Positions 1-8,000 of a stretch of 12,987 nucleotides of DNA are shown here, piece by piece; within the stretch, counting starts at the first letter, position 1, and every line of letters starts with the position of its first letter. The DNA comes from JBAXGE01 sp044344145. GTDB taxonomy: Bacteria; Planctomycetota; Phycisphaerae; WQYP01. The translations under genes and the position numbers were made by a program. The stretch is taken from contig JBIJDM010000057.1 of the NCBI GenBank assembly GCA_044344145.1, forward strand, positions 1 to 12,987, written 5' to 3'. Under the pieces are notes generated by a model, which was given only the letters and a program-made list of their open reading frames with translations, had not been told where the DNA came from and made no database searches.

Positions 1-8
1 TGACCACC

Positions 9-320
9 ATGGCCGAACGCATTGATGTGCAACAGGTACAGCATGTCGCCAAACTCTCACGCTTGAAACTCAGCGGGGATGATGTGGCGCGCTACTCGCA
101 TCAGTTGGGGGCCATTCTGGAATATGTAAATCAGCTCAGTGAAGTGGATGTGACCGGGGTGGAGCCCATGGCGCATCCGCTGCCCTTGCAAAATGTTTTA
201 CGCGAAGACGTGGCCGAACCGAGTTTGTCGGTGGATCAGGTGTTAGCCAATGCCCCGGGCAAAGAGGGCCGGTATTTTACCGTGCCCAAAGTGCTCGATC
301 AGGCTATGGGTGGCGGCTGA
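9..320 (+). CDS. gatC: GatC, subunit C of Asp-tRNA(Asn)/Glu-tRNA(Gln) amidotransferase
   Basis: This is the small subunit of the GatCAB amidotransferase, a cytoplasmic enzyme that amidates Glu-tRNA(Gln) or Asp-tRNA(Asn) to Gln-tRNA or Asn-tRNA. GatC wraps around GatA and holds the complex together. The 103-residue length is normal for the family. The family pattern is visible: an N-terminal 'VQHVAKLSRLKLS' (residues about 10-22), 'YVNQLSEVDVTGVEP' in the middle, and the proline-rich 'HPLPLQNVLREDV' followed by 'GRYFTVPKVL' near the end. Only 8 nt precede the ATG, so its promoter and ribosome binding site cannot be judged. The first 'MAERIDVQQV' fits usual GatC starts. A lipoprotein gene starts 40 nt after the stop, and gatA follows. 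Identification is strong from the sequence pattern and from the gatA and gatB neighbours. Confidence 0.95.
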   Translation: MAERIDVQQVQHVAKLSRLKLSGDDVARYSHQLGAILEYVNQLSEVDVTGVEPMAHPLPLQNVLREDVAEPSLSVDQVLANAPGKEGRYFTVPKVLDQAMGGG

Positions 321-360
321 TTCTGACGGTGGCGTCTGGTTTTACCAAGGAAGGTTTACC

Positions 361-996
361 ATGCGATACGGTTTGAAAATCATCGGTGTGTTGAGTGTGC
401 TGAGTCTGGTGGCGTGTTCGACCCCCAATCCGATTACCCAGCAGCAAGGTGCCCTGCGCAGTCCGACCGAACTGCGGCCCTTGGATTATCGCGCACCGGC
501 GGCGCCGTATAACCCGCCGACCACGGCCAAAGTGGAAGGGGTCAACCAGCAACCTTCCGCAGTGATCCCGCAGCAACCGTTGGCTCCCCAGTACACCGGC
601 AAGTATGCCTTCACGGTACCCACCACGGTAACCCGGGTACTGACCAAAACGGAAAACTTCCAGCAATATCAGATTTACTGGGGCCAACCCGGCCCGACCG
701 ATACGCCGTTTGTGATTATCACCATCGGTGCGGATTTGCAGGCGGATGTGAACGCGCCCGACAGCTTCCTGACGGTGGAACGGCAACGCGGGTATGTGCT
801 CAATGATCTGCCGGTGCAGGAATGGACCGGCTATACCACCGGGGCTAAACTCCCGTTCTGCGAACTCTTGGCCTCGCGGCCCGGCGGGTGGAAGTTACGG
901 GCGCTGGGCATTGCTCGGACGCCCGAAATGCGTGAGGCGCTGTTGGCAATTTTGGGCTCGATCCGTTGGGAACCGATTACTCCCGCGCAGCCCTGA
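361..996 (+). CDS. Predicted lipoprotein of unknown function (between gatC and gatA)
   Basis: This is a 211-residue protein I do not recognise. It begins with a lipoprotein signal peptide: basic 'MRYGLK', a hydrophobic stretch 'IIGVLSVLSLVA', and a lipobox LVAC with the acylated cysteine at residue 19. It is therefore predicted to be anchored to a membrane on the outer side of the cytoplasmic membrane. Residues about 20-85 are rich in Pro, Gln, Thr and Ala and look disordered. A compact C-terminal part (about 90-205) follows, with alternating hydrophobic residues suggesting a small beta-rich domain. The ATG at 361 is chosen over upstream in-frame starts because AAGGAAGG (347-354) lies 6 nt before it and because it gives a proper signal peptide; the longer frame would overlap gatC. 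It lies 40 nt after gatC and 35 nt before gatA, so it is probably co-transcribed with both. A link to the amidotransferase is not implied. Confidence 0.85.
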   Translation: MRYGLKIIGVLSVLSLVACSTPNPITQQQGALRSPTELRPLDYRAPAAPYNPPTTAKVEGVNQQPSAVIPQQPLAPQYTGKYAFTVPTTVTRVLTKTENFQQYQIYWGQPGPTDTPFVIITIGADLQADVNAPDSFLTVERQRGYVLNDLPVQEWTGYTTGAKLPFCELLASRPGGWKLRALGIARTPEMREALLAILGSIRWEPITPAQP

Positions 997-1031
997 GTGT
1001 GTTTATAAGGTAACTATTGGGAATTTGGTCT

Positions 1032-2504
1032 ATGCGTAACAAGTTGACAGCGGTGGAAGTGCGGAACCAAATTGCGGCGGGGGCCTTCTCCAGTACGGAA
1101 ATCACCCGGGCGGTACTTGCCCAAGCCGAAAAACTCAACCAAAACCTCCATGCTTTCAACAGCTTCAGCGCCGCGCGGGCGCTGGCCGCGGCCGCGGCCG
1201 CCGATGCGGCACAGGCCGCGGGCAAATCGCTGGGCCTGCTCCATGGCGTGCCCATCGCGCTTAAAGACAATATGTGTACCACCTATGGCACGACGACCTG
1301 TTCGAGCCGGATGTTGGAAAATTTTCACGCGCCATATATGGCTACCGTGGTGGATAAATTGGAAGTCGCGGGCGCTGTGATTATCGGCAAGACCAATCTG
1401 GACGAGTTTGCTATGGGTTCGTCCACGGAAAATTCGGCCTTCGGGCCGACGCTGAATCCCTGGAATACCAAATGCGTGCCGGGCGGATCCTCGGGCGGTT
1501 CCGCCGCTGCGGTGGCGGCCCGTATGGGCTTTGCCGCGCTGGGTTCCGATACCGGCGGTTCGATTCGTCAACCCGCATCACTGTGCGGTATTGTCGGCTT
1601 GAAACCAACTTACGGCTTGGTATCGCGTTATGGGCTGGTGGCCTTTGCCAGTTCACTCGATCAGATTGGTCCGATGACGCTGTCGGTGGAAGATGCCGCG
1701 GTATTGCTGCAGGTGATCGCGGGCCATGATCGCCGCGACTCGACCAGTTGGCCGGCGGCAGTGCCGGATTATATCGGTGGTTTGGATACGCCGGTGGCGG
1801 GGCTGCGGATTGGTCTGCCCAAAGAATATTTGCAGGTCGAAGGGACCGACCCGGAAGTGAAAGCGGCCATCGAAGCTGCCATCAAGTGGTACGAAAGCCA
1901 AGGGGCCAAGCTGGTGGAAATCAGCCTGCCCCATACGCAATATGGCATCGCGGCCTATTACATCATCGCCCCTGCGGAAGCCAGCAGCAATCTGGCCCGC
2001 TATGACGGCGTGCACTACGGCCACCGTACGGCCAAGCCGGAAGACCTGGTGGATTTGTACGCGGCCAGCCGGGCAGAAGGTTTCGGCCCGGAAGTAAAGC
2101 GGCGCATCATGCTGGGCACGTATGCATTATCCTCGGGCTATTACGATGCGTATTACAACCGGGCGTTCAAGATTCGCCGGTTGATCAAGCAGGATTTTGA
2201 TCAGGCCTTCACCCAGTGTGATGTGATTGCCTGCCCGACCGCGCCCACGCCGGCGTTTGAATTCGGCAGCAAGACCGATAATCCGCTGCAGATGTATCTC
2301 TGCGATGTGTTCACCGTGACCTGCAATATCGCGGGCATTGCGGGCCTGTCGCTGCCGTGCGGTTTTTCGGGGCAGAAATTGCCCATCGGCCTGCAATTAC
2401 TCGGCCCTGAATTCAGCGAACAGCAACTGCTCCGCGTGGGCCGGATGTACGAAAAGGCCCATAGCTGGCACCGCGAACTACCGCCCGTGGTGGCACAATA
2501 CTAA
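1032..2504 (+). CDS. gatA: GatA, catalytic amidase subunit of Asp/Glu-tRNA amidotransferase
   Basis: This is the glutaminase/amidase subunit of GatCAB. It releases ammonia from glutamine, and the ammonia is channelled to GatB to amidate the misacylated tRNA. It belongs to the amidase-signature family with a Ser-cisSer-Lys triad. With the ATG at 1032 (490 residues), the triad reads as Lys78 in 'GVPIALKDN', cis-Ser153 in 'PGGSSGGSAAA' and nucleophile Ser177 in 'GSDTGGSIRQP', the usual spacing. 'GIVGLKPTYGLVSRYG' and 'DQIGPMTLSVED' follow as expected. The ATG at 1032 is preferred over TTG at 1017 because GGGA (1019-1022) sits 9 nt upstream and 'MRNKLTAVEVRN' matches usual starts, though the ribosome site is weak. 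An alanine-rich run at residues 51-63 is encoded by a GCGGCCGCGGCC-like stretch. A hairpin at 2538-2565 follows the stop. Length and motifs are complete, so the call is firm. Confidence 0.96.
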   Translation: MRNKLTAVEVRNQIAAGAFSSTEITRAVLAQAEKLNQNLHAFNSFSAARALAAAAAADAAQAAGKSLGLLHGVPIALKDNMCTTYGTTTCSSRMLENFHAPYMATVVDKLEVAGAVIIGKTNLDEFAMGSSTENSAFGPTLNPWNTKCVPGGSSGGSAAAVAARMGFAALGSDTGGSIRQPASLCGIVGLKPTYGLVSRYGLVAFASSLDQIGPMTLSVEDAAVLLQVIAGHDRRDSTSWPAAVPDYIGGLDTPVAGLRIGLPKEYLQVEGTDPEVKAAIEAAIKWYESQGAKLVEISLPHTQYGIAAYYIIAPAEASSNLARYDGVHYGHRTAKPEDLVDLYAASRAEGFGPEVKRRIMLGTYALSSGYYDAYYNRAFKIRRLIKQDFDQAFTQCDVIACPTAPTPAFEFGSKTDNPLQMYLCDVFTVTCNIAGIAGLSLPCGFSGQKLPIGLQLLGPEFSEQQLLRVGRMYEKAHSWHRELPPVVAQY

Positions 2505-2537
2505 CGCTTTGGCTGTGCCCGCAGCCTCTGGGAGTGT

Positions 2538-2565
2538 GGTAATGCCCTGTACCTAGGGCTTTACC
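2538..2565 (+). terminator. Stem-loop after gatA, possible weak intrinsic terminator
   Basis: The left arm GGTAA-T-GCCCT (2538-2548) pairs with AGGGC-T-TTACC (2555-2565) around the 6-nt loop GTACCT, giving two 5-bp stems separated by a T.T mismatch. It lies 33 nt after the gatA stop. Only short T runs are nearby (TTT inside the right arm and TTT at 2568-2570), so it is a poor match to a classical intrinsic terminator. It may instead cause partial termination or mark an mRNA end. Confidence 0.45.
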
Positions 2566-2608
2566 GCTTTAGCAGCCATACATCCAAGAACCCCACCCCC
2601 TTCCCAGC

Positions 2609-2614
2609 TACAAT
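2609..2614 (+). promoter_or_regulatory. Candidate -10 element (TACAAT) before the GNAT-like gene
   Basis: TACAAT differs from the TATAAT consensus at one base and lies 38 nt before the start codon at 2652, after the hairpin that follows gatA. I see no good -35 hexamer at the right distance (about 2586-2591), so the call rests on one element and its position. If real, transcription would start near 2621 and would separate the 2652 gene and gatB from gatA. Confidence 0.3.
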
Positions 2615-2651
2615 ACCCCAGTAATTTCAGGCGCCAACAAGGACCCAGATT

Positions 2652-3458
2652 ATGACCTCGCATTTTCAGTTGCCGGTACTCAAGGGACACCAGACGGTAA
2701 GTCTTGATGTGGTGCTGGCGCGGGTATTACATGCATGGGAAATTTACCACGCCCCGCTGGGTGATTTGGTGCGGCTGGATTGCGGCAACGTGATCGTCAG
2801 CCCCTTGCTGAAACAGTGGCCGGACGCGAATCAGGCCTTGCATCTGGAAGTGTCCGCCGTCACGGATCTGGCGGCCATCCGCCGCGAAGTTGAGGCGTGC
2901 TATGCCGCGCGCGGGCTGGCCTGTCTGCAATGGACTTTCCAACGGCATGCGGACAACAATCTATTGGCTGATGCTTTGGAGCAGGATGGGTTCACCGATG
3001 AACCGCTGGAAATCCTGCAACTGGCCCAATTACCCGAATCTTATCCCACCCGACGGTACAAGCTGGTGCCTGCCCGCAGCGGGTATCAAATCTTGGCACA
3101 GGGACTGGTGAAACACGCGGGGATTACCGATCCCGCCCAGGCGCTGGCCCGGCAAACGGTGGCGGAAAATCACCTCGATGATACCCGGGTGGATGGTCTG
3201 ATGGCCCTGACCCCCGCAGGGGACTGGGCAGGCTATGCGGCGGTGGTCACAGTGAATGAAACCGGGGTGCTTATTGACTGGGCCGCTACGGAGGCCGCCG
3301 ATGCCCGTGAAACACTGCTACATGGGGTGCTGGAACTGACCCAATTAAGTCAATTTCGGCAATTATTGGCCGCAGTGGATGCCCCCCTGGCGCGGCAGTT
3401 GGAAAACTTTGGTTTCCGGCCCGTGGGACGGGTGGCACGATATCGCAAACAGCGTTAG
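2652..3458 (+). CDS. GNAT-like acetyltransferase-fold protein, probably two half-domains
   Basis: This 268-residue cytoplasmic protein resembles a diverged GCN5-related N-acetyltransferase (GNAT). Two halves each end in the typical GNAT tail with a 'GF' turn: 'LADALEQDGFTDEPLEILQL' (about 105-124) and 'LARQLENFGFRPVGRVARY' (about 246-264). The second half also has the expected middle: 'VDGLMALTPAGDWAGYAAVV' (180-199), then a strand 'GVLIDWAAT' and a helix 'ARETLLHGVLELT'. The usual acetyl-CoA loop R/Q-x-x-G-x-G/A is not evident; 'EAADARETL' sits where it would be, so activity is uncertain and the fold may be used only for binding. AAGGA (2639-2643), 8 nt before the ATG, supports the start. 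The gene sits between gatA and gatB, with 147 nt before it and 80 nt after it. No substrate can be inferred. The family call is moderate and the gene call strong. Confidence 0.8.
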   Translation: MTSHFQLPVLKGHQTVSLDVVLARVLHAWEIYHAPLGDLVRLDCGNVIVSPLLKQWPDANQALHLEVSAVTDLAAIRREVEACYAARGLACLQWTFQRHADNNLLADALEQDGFTDEPLEILQLAQLPESYPTRRYKLVPARSGYQILAQGLVKHAGITDPAQALARQTVAENHLDDTRVDGLMALTPAGDWAGYAAVVTVNETGVLIDWAATEAADARETLLHGVLELTQLSQFRQLLAAVDAPLARQLENFGFRPVGRVARYRKQR

Positions 3459-3538
3459 GATGACGTGTTACAGCCCGGATGTGCAGATGTACCGGGTCGA
3501 GTTTTGAATGGCTTTGAGCTAGTTCGGAGTAGCCCGCA

Positions 3539-5026
3539 ATGACCACTTTGGCAGATGTAACTTATAAAGTCCTGATTGGCATGGAAGTGCATGTCCAGTT
3601 GGCCACGCACAGCAAGATGTTTACCGGGGCCGCCTCCGGCTTCGGCGGGGAACCCAACAGCCAGGTGGACCCGATTATTCTGGGTTTGCCCGGGGTGCTG
3701 CCGGTGATCAATAAACGCGCTGTGGAGATGGCGATCATGGTGGGGCTGGCGCTGGAATGCGAAATTGCCCAATTCACCAAATGGGACCGCAAGAGCTATT
3801 ACTATCCCGACCTGCCCAAAAATTATCAGATCAGCCAATATGACCTGCCGTTGTGCGGGGTGGGCGTGTTGGATATGCCTCTGCCCGATGGCACGATCAA
3901 ACGCGTGAATATCCGCCGCGCCCATCTGGAAGAAGACGCCGGCAAACTGGGCCATGAAGGTTCGCCCGATGTATCGCATGTGGATATGAACCGCGCGGGC
4001 ACACCGCTGCTGGAGATTGTGACCGAGCCGGATTTGCAGAGCCCCGAAGAAGCGCGGATTTTCGGCGAAGAACTCCGCCGCATTTGCCGGTATTTGGGCG
4101 TGAGTCAGGGCATTATGCAGCAGGGGAACATGCGTTTCGAGCCCAATATCAACCTGCACATCACCTGGCAGGGCAAGGTTTACAAGACCCCGATTTCCGA
4201 GATCAAGAATCTCAACAGCTTCCGTGCGGTGGAACGCGCGAGTGCGTATGAAATTCAACGCCAGTTGGCCCAGTGGCATGCCGATGGGCGCGTGCAGCAA
4301 CCCATGGGCAAGGCCACCCGCGGCTGGGATGATGAAACCGGCCAGACGGTGTTGCAGCGGGAAAAGGAAGAGGCCCACGATTACCGTTACTTCCCCGATC
4401 CGGATCTAGTGCCGTTAACCACCACACCGGCATGGATTGCGCAGATTCGCACCGAGATGGTGGAACTGCCCATCGCGCGGCGCAAACGCTATATGCAGGA
4501 TTACGGTGCCTCTGTGAAAGAAGCCACCGCGTTGGTTGAGGAACGCAGCGTGGCGGAGCTATTTGAAGATGCCATCAAAGCAGGCGGAAACCCTCGTCGG
4601 GTAATTAATCTTATTCTTGGGGTTGGTGCAAAACTTGCCAATGATCAGGGTGAATCAGCCACAATCAGCAGTCTAAAAGTTCCCCCTGAAGCATACGCTA
4701 AATTATCTGACTTAATGGAAGGTGGTGTGATAAGTGCATCATCGTCTGTTCCAGTTTTTACGACTATGTTCCAAGAGCAGTCATTTGATCCGCTTGACGT
4801 AAGTAGTCGCCTCGGTCTATTGCAGGTGCGTGACGTCGGCCAGACTGAGACATGGGTTCAACAGGCGCTGGACGCCAACCCCAAAGCGGTCGAAGACGCC
4901 AAGAATAATCCCAAGAAGCAGCAAGCTTCACTGGGCTTCCTGCGCGGTCAGGTGATGAAACTCAGCGGCGGCAAAGCCGACCCCAAGTTGGTCGGTGAAT
5001 TGCTCGAAAAGAAACTCAAAAACTAA
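3539..5026 (+). CDS. gatB: GatB, subunit B of Asp/Glu-tRNA amidotransferase
   Basis: This is the tRNA-binding and transamidation subunit of GatCAB. It phosphorylates the carboxyl of misacylated Glu- or Asp-tRNA and replaces it with ammonia delivered from GatA. The 495-residue length is usual. The catalytic cradle opens with 'VLIGMEVHVQLATHSKMF' (about 11-28) and continues with 'WDRKSYYYPDLPKNYQISQYD', 'RRAHLEEDAGKLGHE' and 'VDMNRAGTPLLEIVTEPD'. 'SFRAVERASAYEIQRQ' and 'ATRGWDDETGQTVLQREKE' follow, then 'DYRYFPDPDL'. The last about 145 residues form the helical and YqeY-like tRNA-binding part, ending 'LVGELLEKKLKN'. CGGAG (3525-3529), 9 nt before the ATG, supports the start. Oddity: from about 4580 to 4855 (residues about 347-439) base composition and codon choice change sharply from those on either side, although the reading frame and family pattern stay intact. 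The fucose gene begins 22 nt later. Confidence 0.96.
   Translation: MTTLADVTYKVLIGMEVHVQLATHSKMFTGAASGFGGEPNSQVDPIILGLPGVLPVINKRAVEMAIMVGLALECEIAQFTKWDRKSYYYPDLPKNYQISQYDLPLCGVGVLDMPLPDGTIKRVNIRRAHLEEDAGKLGHEGSPDVSHVDMNRAGTPLLEIVTEPDLQSPEEARIFGEELRRICRYLGVSQGIMQQGNMRFEPNINLHITWQGKVYKTPISEIKNLNSFRAVERASAYEIQRQLAQWHADGRVQQPMGKATRGWDDETGQTVLQREKEEAHDYRYFPDPDLVPLTTTPAWIAQIRTEMVELPIARRKRYMQDYGASVKEATALVEERSVAELFEDAIKAGGNPRRVINLILGVGAKLANDQGESATISSLKVPPEAYAKLSDLMEGGVISASSSVPVFTTMFQEQSFDPLDVSSRLGLLQVRDVGQTETWVQQALDANPKAVEDAKNNPKKQQASLGFLRGQVMKLSGGKADPKLVGELLEKKLKN
4580..4855 (+). other. Low-G+C, altered-codon patch inside gatB
   Basis: Hand counting gives 105 G+C in 240 nt (44%) for 4561-4800, against 36/60 for 4501-4560 and 35/60 for 4861-4920. 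Within it codons such as ATA, TCA, TCT, AGT, GTT, CCA, TTT and CTT cluster, while the flanks prefer C- or G-ending codons. The frame is unbroken. The left edge lies close to the expected start of the C-terminal YqeY-like domain. Boundaries are approximate; 4801-4860 is intermediate (34/60). Confidence 0.7.
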
Positions 5027-5048
5027 CGCATAACCGGGGAGAGAACCC

Positions 5049-8000
5049 ATGGCGCAGACACGAGTGGATGTGCAACCGTTGATTGACCGCGCGGTCGAGG
5101 CTTATAAACGCGGCTTGGTCGCACGCAAACCGGGGCTGGTGTGGGATTATCTGGTCCTCACGGCCGCCAACGAACATCAGGCGGCGGGGTATCGCCACGA
5201 ACTCAGCGCCCGCTGCAGTGGCGTGGGCCCACATGGTTCGTTTTTCTCCAGCAGCCAGCATTTTCTGGTGGTGCCCGATCCCCCGGGCATCCGCGCCGGT
5301 TCCGGCGGGGCGACGTTCAACGTCCTGCGCGAAATCATCGCCCACCAAAAATTACTCAAAGACCGCCGTCCGCTGGAACAACTGCGCATCCTGCTGATTC
5401 ACTCCGGCGGCGCCAGCCAGCGCTTGCCGATGTATTCCCCGCTGGGCAAGATTTTCTCACCCCTGCCGTTGCAACGCCCCGATGGGGCCTTGTCGAGTCT
5501 GTTCGATCACCTGTATCTGATGCTGGCACCCCTGCCGGAAAAACTCGGTCCCGGTATGCTGGTGGCGGCGGGGGATGTATTCCTGTTATTTGACGGCGCC
5601 GCGATGCCCGCCGGTGCTCATGGCATCACCGCGCTATCCATGCGCGTACCAGCCGCGATGGGCGAGGCCCACGGGATTTTCTGCGTGGACCCCAGCGATC
5701 GCAGCCCCATGCCGCGCGTCACGGCGTGCATGCAGAAGGCCAGCGTCGAACAGATGCAGGCCGCCGGTGCCACCGATGCCCAGAATCAAGTGCTGATTGA
5801 TACCGGCCTGCTTTTCTTCGATGGTGCCACCACGCGCGGTCTGCTGCAACTGGCCAAACGCTACGATGCCCGTTGGCAGCTGAAACACCGCCAGCAGATT
5901 GACCTGTATTCCGATGTGGTCCCGGCGGCGACCAATCCCGGTCTGTCCTCGGGCAAACGTCCCAGCGCCGGCCACCCCAAGGGGCAACTGGAATTTGATC
6001 TGCGGGCCGCCCTGGCCAAGGTACCGTTGACCATGTATGCCCTGGCCGAGGCGCATTTCCTGCATCTGGGCACCACAGCGCAATTCCGCGATGCCATGGT
6101 GCAGGTGGATCGAGCGGTCGCAGCGCAATTATTTGATACCAATGTCCGCGCCCTGTCCGAACACAAAACCCCCGCATCCAGCCGTTTGTTCCAGGCTCTG
6201 CTGGAAGGCTCCGTGAAGGTGGGCCCCCAGTGCGTATTGGAAAATGTACAGTTGTCCGGTCCGCTGGAAATCGGCAAAGGCAGCGTGCTGAGTCGCGTGG
6301 TCTATCAGGCCACTGCGCCGCTGAGTCTGGCCGCCGAAACCCTGCTGTTTACCACACCGCTGCGCGAAGGCAAGAAACGCTTTAGTGCTATGGTGTTGGC
6401 GGGGGTGCATGATGACTTCAAATCCGACCGCACGTATTGCCATCTGGACCTGCGGCACTGGATGCTGCTGGCCGGGGTGAGTGATGAGGATTTATGGCCC
6501 GCCGGTCTGGCCCAGCGCACGCTGTGGACCGCCCGTCTGTTCCCGGCGCTGCCGTGGGGGGGCGAAGTGGCGCCGGAGTTGCCGTTGGCCTCGTACCTGT
6601 GGATGACCAACCCGCGCGACGCCAAGCCTGCCCAGCTTAAGGCGTGGCTAGCGGGTAAGCGCGTCAGCATGGCGGATATTCTGGAATTGGCCGATGCCGA
6701 CGAAATGCACCAGCAACGCGACCGCATTGCCGGCCGTCTGCAGGCGCGGCAGTGGATTCAGGCGGTGGCCAAAGGGGTGACGATTTCTTCCGCGATGGCG
6801 GTGGACCATTTTTCGCTCCCGGGCTATCGCGAACTGGTGACGGAATTGTCTGCCGCGGCCCAGGATCCGCAGCGTCCGGCCTTGCAGCGGGCGCGACTGC
6901 ACTGGTCCTTGCACGAAATTCAACAGCGTCCGGGCTTTCCCAAGGCGTTACAAAGTCTCATCCCACCCGGAACGTCGTTCGATGCGTCGTTCGCAGCGAT
7001 CTCCACGGCCATGACGCCGATGGCCACAGCGATCAAACCCGCACGGTTGCAACCCTTCAAGACCATCGTCGCCAAAGCCCCTGCCCGGTTGGATTTGACC
7101 GGCGGTTGGTCGGATACGCCGCCGTACTGTCTGGAGCATGGCGGCGCGGTGATCAACCTCGCGGTGGATTTGAACGGTGATCAGCCGATTTCCGCCTCGG
7201 TATGTGCGATTGATGACCCGGTCTTGCGCCTGATTTCGCGTGATCTGGGTAAGTCCATGGAATTACACAGTCCCGAGCAATTTCCCGCCCACGTCGACCC
7301 GCGCGATCCCTTCGCGCTGCATCTGACGGCGCTGCGCCTGACCGGTCTGGCACCGCAGCCCAAGGAAACCAGCGCCAAGGCGTGGTTCAAACGTATGGGC
7401 TTGGCCGCAGGCGGTTTTGAGTTGATCACCGATTCCAGTCTGCCCAAAGGCTCGGGCATGGGCACCAGTTCCATTCTTGGGGCTGCCACGCTGGCGGTGC
7501 TCCGCAAGGCCGTGGGGCTGGACACCAAATTGGAATCCATCTACGAACAAACCTCACTGCTGGAACAATGGATCAGTACCGGCGGGGGCTGGCAGGATCA
7601 GGTCGGGGGCATCGCGCCGGGTGTTAAACTCACCCGCTCGGGGCCCGGCATTCCACAAAAATTACAGGTCCAAAAACTCGCGGTCAAAGACAGCATCCTC
7701 AAAGGGTTACAGTCCCGGCTGGTGGTGTATTTCACCGGCCAGCAGCGGTTGGCCCGCAATATCCTGCGCGAAGTGATGGGCCGTTATCTGGGCCGCGATC
7801 CCGCCACGATGGTGCTGTTCTCGGAATTGCAGCAATCCGTGGTGGCTATGGAAAAATTCCTCCAGCGCGGCAATTGGGTGGGCGTGGCGGGAGAGCTCAA
7901 CCACTATTGGCGGATCAAAAAAGAACTCTTCCCCGGCTCTTCCACATCCGCAATTGACGCGTTATTATTGGAATTGCGTCCTTACTATATCGGAGCATCT

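Noticed and set aside
250..360. Longer N-terminal form of the lipoprotein gene beginning at 250
   Set aside because: It would overlap gatC in another frame and bury the signal peptide; the strong AAGGAAGG site 6 nt before 361 decides the start.
1180..1220. GCGGCCGCGGCC-like repeated stretch in gatA
   Set aside because: It encodes an alanine-rich helix linker in frame and is simply a result of G+C-rich alanine codons; no sign of a separate repeat element.
3474..3496. CCCGG ... CCGGG inverted repeat between the GNAT-like gene and gatB, followed by GTTTTG
   Set aside because: The stem is only 5 bp with a 13-nt loop and the T run is short and displaced; not enough for a terminator.
3455..4378. 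307-codon minus-strand open frame opposite gatB
   Set aside because: It is the antisense shadow of a G+C-rich conserved gene; its translation is rich in His, Arg, Gly and Ile without domain structure, and it has no context of its own.
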